Origin: WRGT01 sp942493035
GTDB taxonomy: Bacteria > Spirochaetota > UBA4802 > UBA5550
DNA length: 64,000 nucleotides
Direction of reading: 5' to 3'
Assembly (NCBI GenBank): GCA_942493035.1
Contig: OW818666.1
Span: forward strand, 1,798,001-1,862,000
Under the pieces are notes generated by a model that worked only from the letters and a program-made list of their open reading frames with translations, did not search any database and was not told where the DNA came from. Each line of letters begins with the position of its first letter. The stretch's first letter is position 1. The position numbers were made by a program, and so were the translations under genes. Of the stretch, positions 53,949 through 62,479 are shown one piece after another.

Positions 53949-54219
53949 TGATTTCTCCTTTTGATTATTATAACCAAAATATTATTATATCAGAGTCCCC
54001 TTTCTAATAGATTCTTTTTCTGACTGAAAAGAAAGACAAAATTATATTTCTATAACATTGCCTGCTTCCGGCAGGAATCTTCAGAAAACTCTGAAATAGT
54101 CATGTTTATGTTGAAACCTGGAATTTAACAAACCGGCACATTCTTTATATAAAACTGATATTTTTTAAAAAATTGCTTAAAAATAAGCAACAAGAAAAAT
54201 ATAAAATTGATATTTTTTA

Positions 54220-55035
54220 TCATTGGAGTACATTATGTGCAGTTTCTACAACAGCTGAAATTTCACTTTTCAGATGATTTTCTTCAGTTTTAAGCTCTAC
54301 GGGGAGAAGATCCTTAACGATATAGAATAAAAATTCGATATTCCCTGCCGGCCCTTTTATCGGAGAATATGTAATTTCTGCAATATTAAAACCGATTTCA
54401 ATTATACCTGAAGCTACCTTCTCAAGAATCTCCACGTGATCATCAGGATTCCGGACTACACCTTTTTTATGCTGTGAAGACTCAGCTTCGAACTGAGGCT
54501 TCACCAGAATTATACCGCTGATCTCTTCAAATGCATTATATACAGCAGGAAGCACTTTAAGAATTGAAATAAAAGATAAATCCGCCGTAAAAAAATCTAT
54601 GTGATCAGAGAACATCCCCCTGTTTACATCTTTTGCATGAGTCTTCTCCATAACTACAACACGCGGATCTATTCGAAGTGAATAATCGAGCTGATTATAT
54701 CCCACATCAACAGCGTAAACTTTTGATGCTCCGGATTTAAGCATACAGTCGGTAAATCCGCCCGTTGAAGCGCCAAGATCAAGCGCAACAAATCCATTAA
54801 GATTTATATTAAACTCATTCAAGGCATGCTGAAGTTTATCCCCTCCGCGGCTTACAAATAAACCGCCAGGTCTTTCAATTACTATTCTTTCATTGCCGAT
54901 GATTTTTCTGGATGGATCACGAAGCGTTTCTCCATTAACCTTTACCCAGCCGGAGATAATCTCTTTTTTTGCCTTTTCTCTCGACTGGGAAAGTCCGTGC
55001 TCCGCAAGGAAAAGATCTAGTCTGATGGTTTTCAT
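54220..55035 (-). CDS. tlyA: TlyA-type rRNA methyltransferase (S4 + FtsJ domains)
   Basis: The 271-residue protein starts with an S4 RNA-binding domain (TIRLDLFLAEHGLSQSREKAKKEIISGWVKVNG) followed by an FtsJ/RrmJ-type methyltransferase. Its SAM motif is FVALDLGASTGGFTDCML, and the catalytic residues include Lys in LFVSRGGDKLQHAL and VKPQFEAE. TlyA 2'-O-methylates 16S and 23S rRNA. The S4 plus methyltransferase order and length are exactly those of TlyA. Single gene on the minus strand. Confidence 0.95.
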   Translation of the reverse strand: MKTIRLDLFLAEHGLSQSREKAKKEIISGWVKVNGETLRDPSRKIIGNERIVIERPGGLFVSRGGDKLQHALNEFNINLNGFVALDLGASTGGFTDCMLKSGASKVYAVDVGYNQLDYSLRIDPRVVVMEKTHAKDVNRGMFSDHIDFFTADLSFISILKVLPAVYNAFEEISGIILVKPQFEAESSQHKKGVVRNPDDHVEILEKVASGIIEIGFNIAEITYSPIKGPAGNIEFLFYIVKDLLPVELKTEENHLKSEISAVVETAHNVLQ

Positions 55036-55257
55036 TAAGTAAGCCGTTGTTATTAATATTTTTTAAATCACACAAACATAGTTTATTTAACTGACAATAG
55101 TCAACTTGTATATGCATAAATCCATTTCAAAACGTGGTTATTCCGGTATAAAGTAAATCAAAGTAATAAATTCATTTTAAAATTTGCAGTAAAAATTTCC
55201 GGGGAAACTGATAATTTATTGATATTGAAAAAAGGAGATTTACCTGCGGGATGCTGA

Positions 55258-55458
55258 TTAAATCTCTTCTTCCGGTTTTGCTTCTGATTCTGTTTCATCT
55301 TCGTTTTCTGAACTTTCTACATCTTCATTTTCAATTTCAGAATTCTCTTCGTCTGTATCTAAACCTTTATTCAGTTTTTTCAGACGTTTTTCATCCTGCT
55401 TTTTTTTCTTTGCTATATCTTTCTGTCGCTTCTCATACTGATAGTTATTTCTGGCCAA
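55258..55458 (-). CDS. Small charged protein of unknown function
   Basis: The 66-residue protein starts at TTG (MARNNYQYEKRQKDIAKKKKQ) and has a basic N-terminal half and an acidic C-terminal half (EIENEDVESSENEDETESE). A GGATGGGAA ribosome-site-like run precedes it. Similar short basic proteins starting near RNNYxYEKRQKE are conserved in several anaerobes, as I recall. A nucleic-acid or ribosome role is a guess. Confidence 0.55.
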   Translation of the reverse strand: MARNNYQYEKRQKDIAKKKKQDEKRLKKLNKGLDTDEENSEIENEDVESSENEDETESEAKPEEEI

Positions 55459-55558
55459 TTTCCCATCCTTAATCTGTCATTTTAAAAAAAATTAATCAAC
55501 CATTCCGGAAAATCTGTGACTCTCCGGAACGGGAATTATAAGTGCAGTTTTCAGTTTA

Positions 55559-55831
55559 TTAATAACGCTGACTTCTACGTGGTTTATCTTCTTTAGGCTT
55601 AGCAACGTTTACTTTGATGCTTCTCCCTTCGATCTCTTTCCCATCGAGTTGTCTGATTGCTTCATCACCTTCAGCCTGATTCGGCATTTCAACGAATCCA
55701 AATCCTTTTGAACGTCCTGTTTCCCTATCGATAACAATTTTGCTTTCTGAAACTGAACCGAAAGTACTGAACAATTTTCCAAGATCCTCATCCGCCATCT
55801 TGTAAGACAGATTACCTACATAAATATTCAT
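55559..55831 (-). CDS. RRM-domain RNA-binding protein
   Basis: The 90-residue protein is one RNA-recognition motif: RNP-2 NIYVGNLSY and RNP-1 SKGFGFVEM. The basic C terminus is KPKEDKPRRSQRY. Such glycine-poor short RRM proteins occur in cyanobacteria and many other bacteria, and may act as RNA chaperones. The start is set at 55831, before MNIYVGNL; an upstream in-frame Met would add 42 residues of non-RRM sequence from the leader. GGAG lies upstream. Confidence 0.92.
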   Translation of the reverse strand: MNIYVGNLSYKMADEDLGKLFSTFGSVSESKIVIDRETGRSKGFGFVEMPNQAEGDEAIRQLDGKEIEGRSIKVNVAKPKEDKPRRSQRY

Positions 55832-56100
55832 CTTCGCTTTTCTCCATAAATGCACATGGCTTGATAATTGATATATACCCAATAGGACATTTAAAATATA
55901 AAAGTCAAGGTTCTTTTTAATATAATGATTTAAAATTCGCTTTTTTAAAGAGCACATTGAGATGAGCCCGATGATGAATTACAGAGAAAATTGTTCTTGA
56001 AAATAGAACTGCATATTCAAACTGTCTTTAAAAGCAGCGCGTCGATTTATCCGTTTTCTATAATCTTGAAATTTAATCTGTCAGAATCGGGAGAGTTCAT

Positions 56101-56982
56101 TTGAAATCGTACCCATACTTAATGATAGCATCCGGGGCGGCGCTCTGGGGTCTGATTGGAATTTTTATAAAAGCTCTCAGCGATTCCGGTTTTACAACGA
56201 TGGAGATTACAACAATACGCGCGGTTACAGCAACAGTAATGCTTTTTCTGTACATGGCCATTTGCGACAGATCAATGTTGAAGATTAAAACCGGTGACAT
56301 AAAATATTTCCTGGCTACGGGAATATTGAGCATGGTTTTTTTCAACTGGTGCTACTTCACTGCTATCAGAGAGATTTCATTATCAGTTGCAGTAGTGCTG
56401 CTGTACACTGCTCCCGCTTTTGTTATTATTATATCACGATTTGTCTTTAATGAAAAAATTACCGGAATTAAAATACAGGCTCTGGTTCTTACCGCGGCAG
56501 GTTCATTTCTTGCGGCGGGCATGATGCCGGGAATGAATATTCAAATATCATTATACGGAATAATTGCCGGTCTCGGTTCCGGATTCGGGTATGCGCTTTA
56601 CAGTATATTTGCCAAACTCGCAGCCCGCAGATACTCACCGCTTACAATTACATTTTATACATTCCTTACTGCAGCTCTGTTTCTTTTACTATTCAGCAGT
56701 CCGGAACCGAAGACGGCTTTACTTTTCAGATGGGATATTCTTCTTTACTGCATTGGACTGGGCTTGATTCCAACTTCACTTGCATACATTTTATATACAA
56801 CCGGCCTCAAAAATGTTGAGACAGGCAGGGCCGCTATTGTAGCAAATATTGAGCCGGCCGTAGCGATTGCAATAGGAACAGCTGCATTCGGAGACATCCT
56901 TACCGGAGCACAGATTGCCGGAGCTGCTTTGATTCTTATTTCGGTATTCATTGTCCAGATGGATGGTAAAAATACTCAATAG
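56101..56982 (+). CDS. EamA/DMT-family transporter
   Basis: The 293-residue protein has ten predicted membrane segments and the two-fold EamA repeat. Typical stretches are GLIGIFIKALSDSGFTTMEITTIRAV and GALSYALYSIFAK-like AGLGSGFGYALYSIFAK, ending IAAGTAAFGDILTGAQIAGAALILISVF. EamA carriers export amino acids, drugs or other metabolites; substrate unknown. Start codon is TTG (GGGAG ribosome site). It converges with the hybrid kinase gene, 11 bp apart. Confidence 0.92.
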   Translation: MKSYPYLMIASGAALWGLIGIFIKALSDSGFTTMEITTIRAVTATVMLFLYMAICDRSMLKIKTGDIKYFLATGILSMVFFNWCYFTAIREISLSVAVVLLYTAPAFVIIISRFVFNEKITGIKIQALVLTAAGSFLAAGMMPGMNIQISLYGIIAGLGSGFGYALYSIFAKLAARRYSPLTITFYTFLTAALFLLLFSSPEPKTALLFRWDILLYCIGLGLIPTSLAYILYTTGLKNVETGRAAIVANIEPAVAIAIGTAAFGDILTGAQIAGAALILISVFIVQMDGKNTQ

Positions 56983-56993
56983 TAAAACTCCCT

Positions 56994-59162
56994 CTAAATA
57001 GACAGAACTCTATTGATTTCATCCATTAGTTTTTTACTGCTGAACGGTTTCGATAGATAACCATCCATACCATTATCCATGCACATAGCCATATCTTCCG
57101 GATAAGCGTGAGCAGTGACAGCGATAATTGCTGCAGGTTTAAGATTGTGAGTTTTTTCAAAGCTGCGGATAAGTTCAGTCGCGGCGTTTCCGTCAATACC
57201 GGGAAGATTCAGATCCATCAATATTACATCAAAATGTTTTATTTTAGTCTTCTCAACTGCTTCATCTCCCGTTACAGCAATCTCCAGTGACCACCCTTTC
57301 TTCTGAAGAATTCTTTCGAGATATACTCTGTTTATCTGATCATCTTCAGTTATGAGAACCGAAAGATTATTTAAATCCAGCTCAGCCGGAGAATTTTGTT
57401 TCCGATTCTCTTTGCTCTCAGATTGTTCAATATTTTCAAACCCTACCTGTCTGCACGGAATTAAGACCGAAAAACGGCTCCCTTTATCCGGCTCACTTTG
57501 AACTTCAATACTTCCTCCGAATGTATCAACTATCAGCTTAACAATAGCAAGCCCAAGTCCGAGTCCTTTATTTTTACCTGCACCCTCGGTCTTCACCTGC
57601 ATAAACGGGTTAAAAATATCCTCAATAGCCCCCCTATCCATACCAATTCCGGTATCAGTAATTGATATCCGCAACACTCCGTCGTATGAGACATCCAGGG
57701 TAACACTCCCCTTGCTGGTATATTTTACTGCATTCCCCGCAAGATTAAAGACAACCTGCCCCAGGCGCTCTTTATCAATAAGCAGAGTTACATCTGATGC
57801 ATTATTGTTAACGGTAAATGTCAGCCCCTTCTCCTCTGCCGAGATCCGGATTACAGACGATGTATTTATTATGAACTCACCAAGATTAACAGGTGCCATT
57901 TCGAATCTGAATTTCCCTGAAGCTACTCTTGAAAAATCGAGCAGGTCAGCCATGAGCCTGAATAGATTATCAGCTGAGGCTTTCAGCATATCCAGAAGGT
58001 TTTTCTGTTCATCCGATAAATCAGTATTAAATAACAGATTAGTCATTCCGATGATTCCATTCAGCGGCGTACGAAGCTCATGACTCACACCTGCGAGAAA
58101 AAATGATTTAGCTTCACTCGATTTTTCAGCATCTATCTTAGACTGAAGTGCCTCCTCTTTTGATCTTGCGAGCTCGTTCAGCGACTCCTGAAGCTGATCT
58201 GTTATTCTATTGCTTTTTTCAAGTTCAGCATTCAAAGCGTGAATCTTTTCCTTCACTTTTTTCTGCAGAATAATATTCCAGAAATAAATACCGGATGAAG
58301 TAATAAAAAGAATTAAAAACAGCGGGAATAGAATTTTAAAATAAGGATGCTGGAAGAATCTCTTTGTTTCATATACACTGAACCATCTCTCATAAATCCT
58401 GTCATACTCTCCGGAAACTTTAAGAATATTAAGTCCTTCGTTGAGCTTTGCCAGCAGAGCTGAATCGCCCTCCTTTACTGCTATACAGTAACTTCTCTGA
58501 ATTATTGCTTTGCCGGAGGTTTTAATATTCCTGATACCCATTTTATCAATCAGGATCAATCCCTGCATATGAGCCGCAATAACACAATCACCTTCGCCCT
58601 TTGATAACGAAGAGAGTGTTTCGCTCAGATTAGTCTTTGTAATTATTTTTCCTGCAGTTCCGTTTTCTATAATATAATCATGTCCTAAATCACCTTTCTC
58701 AACAAGAACATCTTTACCTTTAATATCATTAATGTTTTCAATTTCAGAATCATCCCGTGTAAAAATGACATAGGTTGAAATAAAGTGAGGGATTGTAAAA
58801 TCTACTCTCTTTTCACGTTCAGGTGTCTTAAACATTCCGGCTAAAATATCAATCTGCCCATGTTCAAGTTTTTCACGAACTTCACTCCATGGCGCCAGAG
58901 TGATAGCAACGCGGATATTCATCACCGATGAAACAGCGCGAAGCATATCTATATTAAAACCTGCCGGTTTACCATGTTCATCATTGTATTCAAATGGAGG
59001 ATAATCATAGTCCCCCATTGCAATAAAGACTTTCCCTTCTGGCTCACTAATTAAGCTCTCTTTCTGAACGGGAATAACTGTATCAGTATCATTGCCGCAT
59101 GAGGTTATCATCAGCGAAATTATCAGTAACACAAGAAGTCTTTTTTTAATGCGGATTATCAT
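56994..59162 (-). CDS. Hybrid sensor histidine kinase with periplasmic solute-binding sensor
   Basis: The 722-residue protein has a lipoprotein-like start (SLMITSCGNDTD), then a periplasmic solute-binding protein 3 domain (about 40-275; FIAMGDYDYPPFEYNDEHGKP and GKDVLVEKGDLGHDYIIENG). A membrane segment follows (ILFPLFLILFITSSGIYFW, about 280-298), then a coiled coil, a HisKA domain with His in GVSHELRTPLNGI (about 360), a HATPase domain (GLGLGLAIVKLIVDTFGG) and a receiver with Asp in ILMDLNLPGIDG (about 649). The SBP3 sensor suggests an amino-acid-like ligand. A free lipoprotein Cys plus a membrane helix is unusual for a kinase. Confidence 0.93.
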   Translation of the reverse strand: MIIRIKKRLLVLLIISLMITSCGNDTDTVIPVQKESLISEPEGKVFIAMGDYDYPPFEYNDEHGKPAGFNIDMLRAVSSVMNIRVAITLAPWSEVREKLEHGQIDILAGMFKTPEREKRVDFTIPHFISTYVIFTRDDSEIENINDIKGKDVLVEKGDLGHDYIIENGTAGKIITKTNLSETLSSLSKGEGDCVIAAHMQGLILIDKMGIRNIKTSGKAIIQRSYCIAVKEGDSALLAKLNEGLNILKVSGEYDRIYERWFSVYETKRFFQHPYFKILFPLFLILFITSSGIYFWNIILQKKVKEKIHALNAELEKSNRITDQLQESLNELARSKEEALQSKIDAEKSSEAKSFFLAGVSHELRTPLNGIIGMTNLLFNTDLSDEQKNLLDMLKASADNLFRLMADLLDFSRVASGKFRFEMAPVNLGEFIINTSSVIRISAEEKGLTFTVNNNASDVTLLIDKERLGQVVFNLAGNAVKYTSKGSVTLDVSYDGVLRISITDTGIGMDRGAIEDIFNPFMQVKTEGAGKNKGLGLGLAIVKLIVDTFGGSIEVQSEPDKGSRFSVLIPCRQVGFENIEQSESKENRKQNSPAELDLNNLSVLITEDDQINRVYLERILQKKGWSLEIAVTGDEAVEKTKIKHFDVILMDLNLPGIDGNAATELIRSFEKTHNLKPAAIIAVTAHAYPEDMAMCMDNGMDGYLSKPFSSKKLMDEINRVLSI

Positions 59163-59268
59163 ATAATTTTACCGGAAAATATTATACTTTATAATATAAT
59201 ATAAATTTCCGGTTTATGTACAAATATTTTATATTTTTAATATTTTAAATATAATAGATAAAAATTTT

Positions 59269-59446
59269 ATTATCCCCTCCGCCAATGGCAGCTGGTAGCA
59301 AATCATTTTCTGGGGTGCGTATGCTCCGCATACGCTGTGAGTGGGGGACTACGGGGGCGCTGCCCCCGTAGTCCCCCATTTCAGGCGCAGCGCGAAGCGC
59401 TGTGCCCCGAGAAATAAACTATTACCATGGCGGAGAGGATATAATC
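59269..59446. repeat. Large composite nested palindrome
   Basis: Outer arms ATTATCCCCTCCGCCAATGG and CCATGGCGGAGAGGATATAAT pair over about 20 bp. Inside are CTGGGGTGC...GTGCCCCGAG, a small GCATAC hairpin and a perfect 17-bp arm pair TGGGGGACTACGGGGGC (59342-59358) with its complement 59362-59378. The whole element is 178 bp, between the hybrid kinase and the Fe-ADH gene. Confidence 0.7.
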
Positions 59447-59454
59447 ATACAGGT

Positions 59455-60720
59455 TTATATTTTACTTCTCTTCTTTCCTTTCCGTATCTTTTTCAGATCA
59501 AGGGGTGTCCCTTCCCATGCGTGTTCAAGAACCATGAGTATATCATCATAATCGAGTTCCTCGGGATTATATACAATCGCTCCGTCATTAAGTGACAGCT
59601 TTGCTATCTCCGGAAGTTTATCCTTCGGAACCATCATATTGCCGTTTCTGTCAACAATATCCTTAAGGCAGGTAAAGTGCTTTCCATCGGTGGCCTTGCT
59701 GAGCTCTTTGTTCAGATCCCGGAGATATGCTATAGTTTTAAACGGCCTCTCTTTAACCGGAGTACGGCTGTAAACTTCATCACCAGCCAGAGGGAAAAGA
59801 AGTTCGGCAGTTAGATGGCCCGTTTTATGAAGATTATACTCAAGCCCGTAAGGGAGAAGTATACTCATACATGTTCCGTGTGCGACATGGCAGATTGCGC
59901 CGACAGAGTGCCCCAGTGCGTGAACCATTCCCACTGTTGAATTAGAAAAACTCATCCCTGCAAGTGCAGAACCGTTTGCAAGAGCAAGTCTGGCCTTAAG
60001 ATCACCCGGCTTTGAAATTGCGGTAAGGACATTCTGGCTGATCAGCTGTATCGCCAGCATAGCCGTTACATCGCTCAATGGATTTTTAGCCATGCAGGTA
60101 TAACCTTCAAATGCATGAGTCATTGCGTCCATTGCAGTTGGCGCTGTAAGAAACGGAGGTAGAGTTTTTGTCATACGCGAATCAAGAATTGCCATATTGG
60201 GCAATAAAAACAGTGACGGGAAAAGCATCTTCACATCACGGGAGTGATCCGCAATAACCGCAACAAGTGTCATCTCTGAACCGGTACCGGAAGTAGTCGG
60301 TACGGCTATCAAAGGTTTAAGCGGCCGCTTTAATGCCCCGGAACCTGTAAAGTCCATAAGGTTGTCGGAGTTTTCAGATACTAAAATATTAACGCCTTTT
60401 GCAGTATCGAGAACCGATCCGCCACCTACTGCAATTATTGAATCACATTTTGAAGATCTATAAAGTTTTGCTATCTCCATAACTGTCTTTACATCTGAAT
60501 CTGCAGGTACATTATCGTAATAAGCACCCATCTTAACTTTAGTCCCGAGGGATTTTTTCACAGGATCAATAAGCCCTGCTCCCATTACACCTTTATCTGT
60601 TACTATCATAGGTTTTGTCGATTTAAGGCTCATCAGCATTTCAGGAAGCTTATCGAGAGCCTTGTGACCAGAAACTACCTTAACTCTGTTGCAGAATTCA
60701 TAATATCCCGGTATATTCAT
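59455..60720 (-). CDS. Iron-containing alcohol dehydrogenase (intact)
   Basis: The 421-residue group III (Fe-type) alcohol dehydrogenase has intact metal ligands Asp198, His202 (MDAMTHAFEG), His267 and His281 (MVHALGHSVGAICHVAHG) and second-shell His271. The nucleotide site AVGGGSVLDTAKG (99-110) and VPTTSGTGSEMT are also complete. It oxidises alcohols to aldehydes or the reverse with NAD(P). It is the last gene of the AOR operon, 39 bp after the SCP2-like gene. Its natural substrate cannot be assigned; long-chain or hydrophobic aldehydes are a guess from the SCP2 neighbour. Confidence 0.93.
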   Translation of the reverse strand: MNIPGYYEFCNRVKVVSGHKALDKLPEMLMSLKSTKPMIVTDKGVMGAGLIDPVKKSLGTKVKMGAYYDNVPADSDVKTVMEIAKLYRSSKCDSIIAVGGGSVLDTAKGVNILVSENSDNLMDFTGSGALKRPLKPLIAVPTTSGTGSEMTLVAVIADHSRDVKMLFPSLFLLPNMAILDSRMTKTLPPFLTAPTAMDAMTHAFEGYTCMAKNPLSDVTAMLAIQLISQNVLTAISKPGDLKARLALANGSALAGMSFSNSTVGMVHALGHSVGAICHVAHGTCMSILLPYGLEYNLHKTGHLTAELLFPLAGDEVYSRTPVKERPFKTIAYLRDLNKELSKATDGKHFTCLKDIVDRNGNMMVPKDKLPEIAKLSLNDGAIVYNPEELDYDDILMVLEHAWEGTPLDLKKIRKGKKRSKI

Positions 60721-60759
60721 ATTTAACTCCTTATCATTTCTTTGTTATACAACCGCTTG

Positions 60760-61302
60760 CTAAAAAGTAAAAGCTCTTATGTAAATCAGAACTCTTCCTG
60801 TAAATTTTCGCACAGGATTCATCTGTGACCACTTGGGATATCTTTTCACTGCAAGAGATGTTATGATTTTAGGAAGAAGATATACCTCGATGATATTAAG
60901 AACTCTTACAAATATTAAAGCATCTGGAAGATCCCCTGAAACAATAAAGCGGTCATTACAGAATGCTTCACATGTCCCCTCCTGGAATGTAAATACAAGA
61001 ATAGCACCTTCAAGATTTTTAATTTTCATATCAAGGGTAACTTTCTTTCCTTTGTCATTCCAGCCCATATACTTAACTACGCCTTTCTTGTCTTTTCCGA
61101 TGATCATTGCCGGACCATCCGGTGCAACCCACAGCTTAACCATAAAGTCGTCCCTAAGCGATGCGAACTCCTCTTTCACCTCTCTGTCAACTTTAGCTGC
61201 TGCCTGAATTGCACGCCCGACAATCCATAGCATTACTGCCACATATATCTTTTTAATCAGTTTACCCTTTGGTTTGATTTCAGGAAATTTATTTATATTC
61301 AT
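60760..61302 (-). CDS. SCP2-like protein within the AOR/Fe-ADH operon
   Basis: The 180-residue protein resembles SCP2 folds: DFMVKLWVAPDGPAMIIGKDKKGVVKYMGWN, VTLDMKIKNLEGAILVFTFQEGT and FIVSGDLPDALIFVRVLNIIEVYLLPKI. The N terminus has a hydrophobic helix (KIYVAVMLWIVGRAIQ). Its start overlaps the stop of the degenerate Fe-ADH gene by 4 bp (ATGA type). It may bind a hydrophobic substrate for the dehydrogenases. A related-looking SCP2-like protein lies in the glycyl-radical operon at 7962-8474. Family assignment by pattern only. Confidence 0.6.
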   Translation of the reverse strand: MNINKFPEIKPKGKLIKKIYVAVMLWIVGRAIQAAAKVDREVKEEFASLRDDFMVKLWVAPDGPAMIIGKDKKGVVKYMGWNDKGKKVTLDMKIKNLEGAILVFTFQEGTCEAFCNDRFIVSGDLPDALIFVRVLNIIEVYLLPKIITSLAVKRYPKWSQMNPVRKFTGRVLIYIRAFTF

Positions 61303-62477
61303 TTTGATTTCCCCCCTTTAAATGGAACACCTTCATAAGCATGTTCAAGAATTTTAAGCGCGGCACCTTTACTGTATTTTCCGCCGCCTCTGGCTTCAGC
61401 TGCTTCAGCTATCTTTTTTATCATATACATAGGTATATTCATGTCTTTAATTCTTCCCGGTATTACACCTTCAAGATTATCAATCAAAAGATAAAGAAGC
61501 TCCACACTCTTTTCTGCTCTTTCACTTTCATGAATTGAACAGTAATTTTCAATTCCAACCAGTGGGAGAAGGAGCTCTCCTCTTACACCGGTTTTTTCGA
61601 AACGGAATTTATAATCGAGAGAATACGGCAGGACAAGTCCGGCGCAAAGACCGGCAGGGTAACCTGTCATCTTCTCCATTTCAAATCCTATTGCCCGCGC
61701 CAGACCCTCAGGTGCATTTGAAAAAACAATCCCTGATACTGCCACACCGTTTATAAAACCGGTTTTCTCTTTTTTATCGCAATGACACTTGAGTGCTCCT
61801 GAAAGATTTTCGTAAACCATTTCTATGGAAGCATAAGCAAATGCATCATTAACAGGATTAGACTCGCTGAATGTGCAGGCTTCAATTGCCTGGGTCAGAG
61901 CAAGCATTGCAGAAGAAGCTGTATCCTTTTTCTCTGTCCACTTAAGCATCCTCTTATCTATCAGTACAAGATCGGGGAAGAGATCATCCGATTTATATAT
62001 CCGGGAATCTATAACTGCTTCATTTGAGGTTTCAGTTCCACGTGCTTCAGTAGAAGGTATGAAAATGAATGGTTTTAATGGAGCACTTTTAGTCATGTCT
62101 TCAAACATCATCAGACTGTCAGTTTTATTGGAGACAAGGATGTTCAATCCCTTTGCTGCAGATGCAGCTGCATCTCCGCCAATAGCAATTATCGAATCAC
62201 AGCCTCTGTCACGGAACAGCTTTGATAAATTCTGAAGAAGAGCCGCCGATGCGTATCCGGGGACTTCATCATAAACCGCACCGATTGTTACGCCGGAATT
62301 GTAAAATGATTTTACAAATGCTTTAACAATTCCGTTCTTCGCAGATTTTTTATCTGTAATAACAAGAGGTTTAACCGCATTCATACTCTCAAGTTCATAG
62401 GGTATATTCTCAAGCGCCCCTTTACCTGAGTTAATCTTTGTTTTATTATAGAATTCAAAATAATCGGGTATATGCAT
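61299..62477 (-). CDS. Degenerate Fe-ADH paralogue lacking all metal ligands
   Basis: The 392-residue protein aligns with the intact Fe-ADH at 59455-60720 across its length (both begin M[HN]IP[GD]Y[FY]EF). The four metal ligands are replaced: Asp to Leu192 and His to Gln196 in SAMLALTQAIEA, His to Arg261 and His to Ala275 in GLARAIGFEMEKMTGYPAG. The second-shell His is Phe265. The nucleotide site GGGSVLDTAKG is now GGDAAASAAKG, losing the third Gly and the Asp. Catalysis as a dehydrogenase is therefore not expected. The frame is long and intact, so it is probably a maintained pseudoenzyme (regulator or partner subunit) rather than debris. It lies 2 bp after the AOR gene. Confidence 0.9.
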   Translation of the reverse strand: MHIPDYFEFYNKTKINSGKGALENIPYELESMNAVKPLVITDKKSAKNGIVKAFVKSFYNSGVTIGAVYDEVPGYASAALLQNLSKLFRDRGCDSIIAIGGDAAASAAKGLNILVSNKTDSLMMFEDMTKSAPLKPFIFIPSTEARGTETSNEAVIDSRIYKSDDLFPDLVLIDKRMLKWTEKKDTASSAMLALTQAIEACTFSESNPVNDAFAYASIEMVYENLSGALKCHCDKKEKTGFINGVAVSGIVFSNAPEGLARAIGFEMEKMTGYPAGLCAGLVLPYSLDYKFRFEKTGVRGELLLPLVGIENYCSIHESERAEKSVELLYLLIDNLEGVIPGRIKDMNIPMYMIKKIAEAAEARGGGKYSKGAALKILEHAYEGVPFKGGKSK

Positions 62478-62479
62478 AT

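Noticed and set aside
55832..55957. Longer start for the RRM gene
   Set aside because: Adds 42 residues with no RRM or other pattern; MNIYVGNL is the usual RRM start.
59341..59595. 84-codon frame through the composite palindrome
   Set aside because: Lies in the repeat and runs antisense into the Fe-ADH gene; no coding signs.
61299..62477. Calling the metal-less Fe-ADH copy a pseudogene
   Set aside because: The frame is full length without stops, has tight operon overlaps and keeps alignable structure, so decay is not evident.
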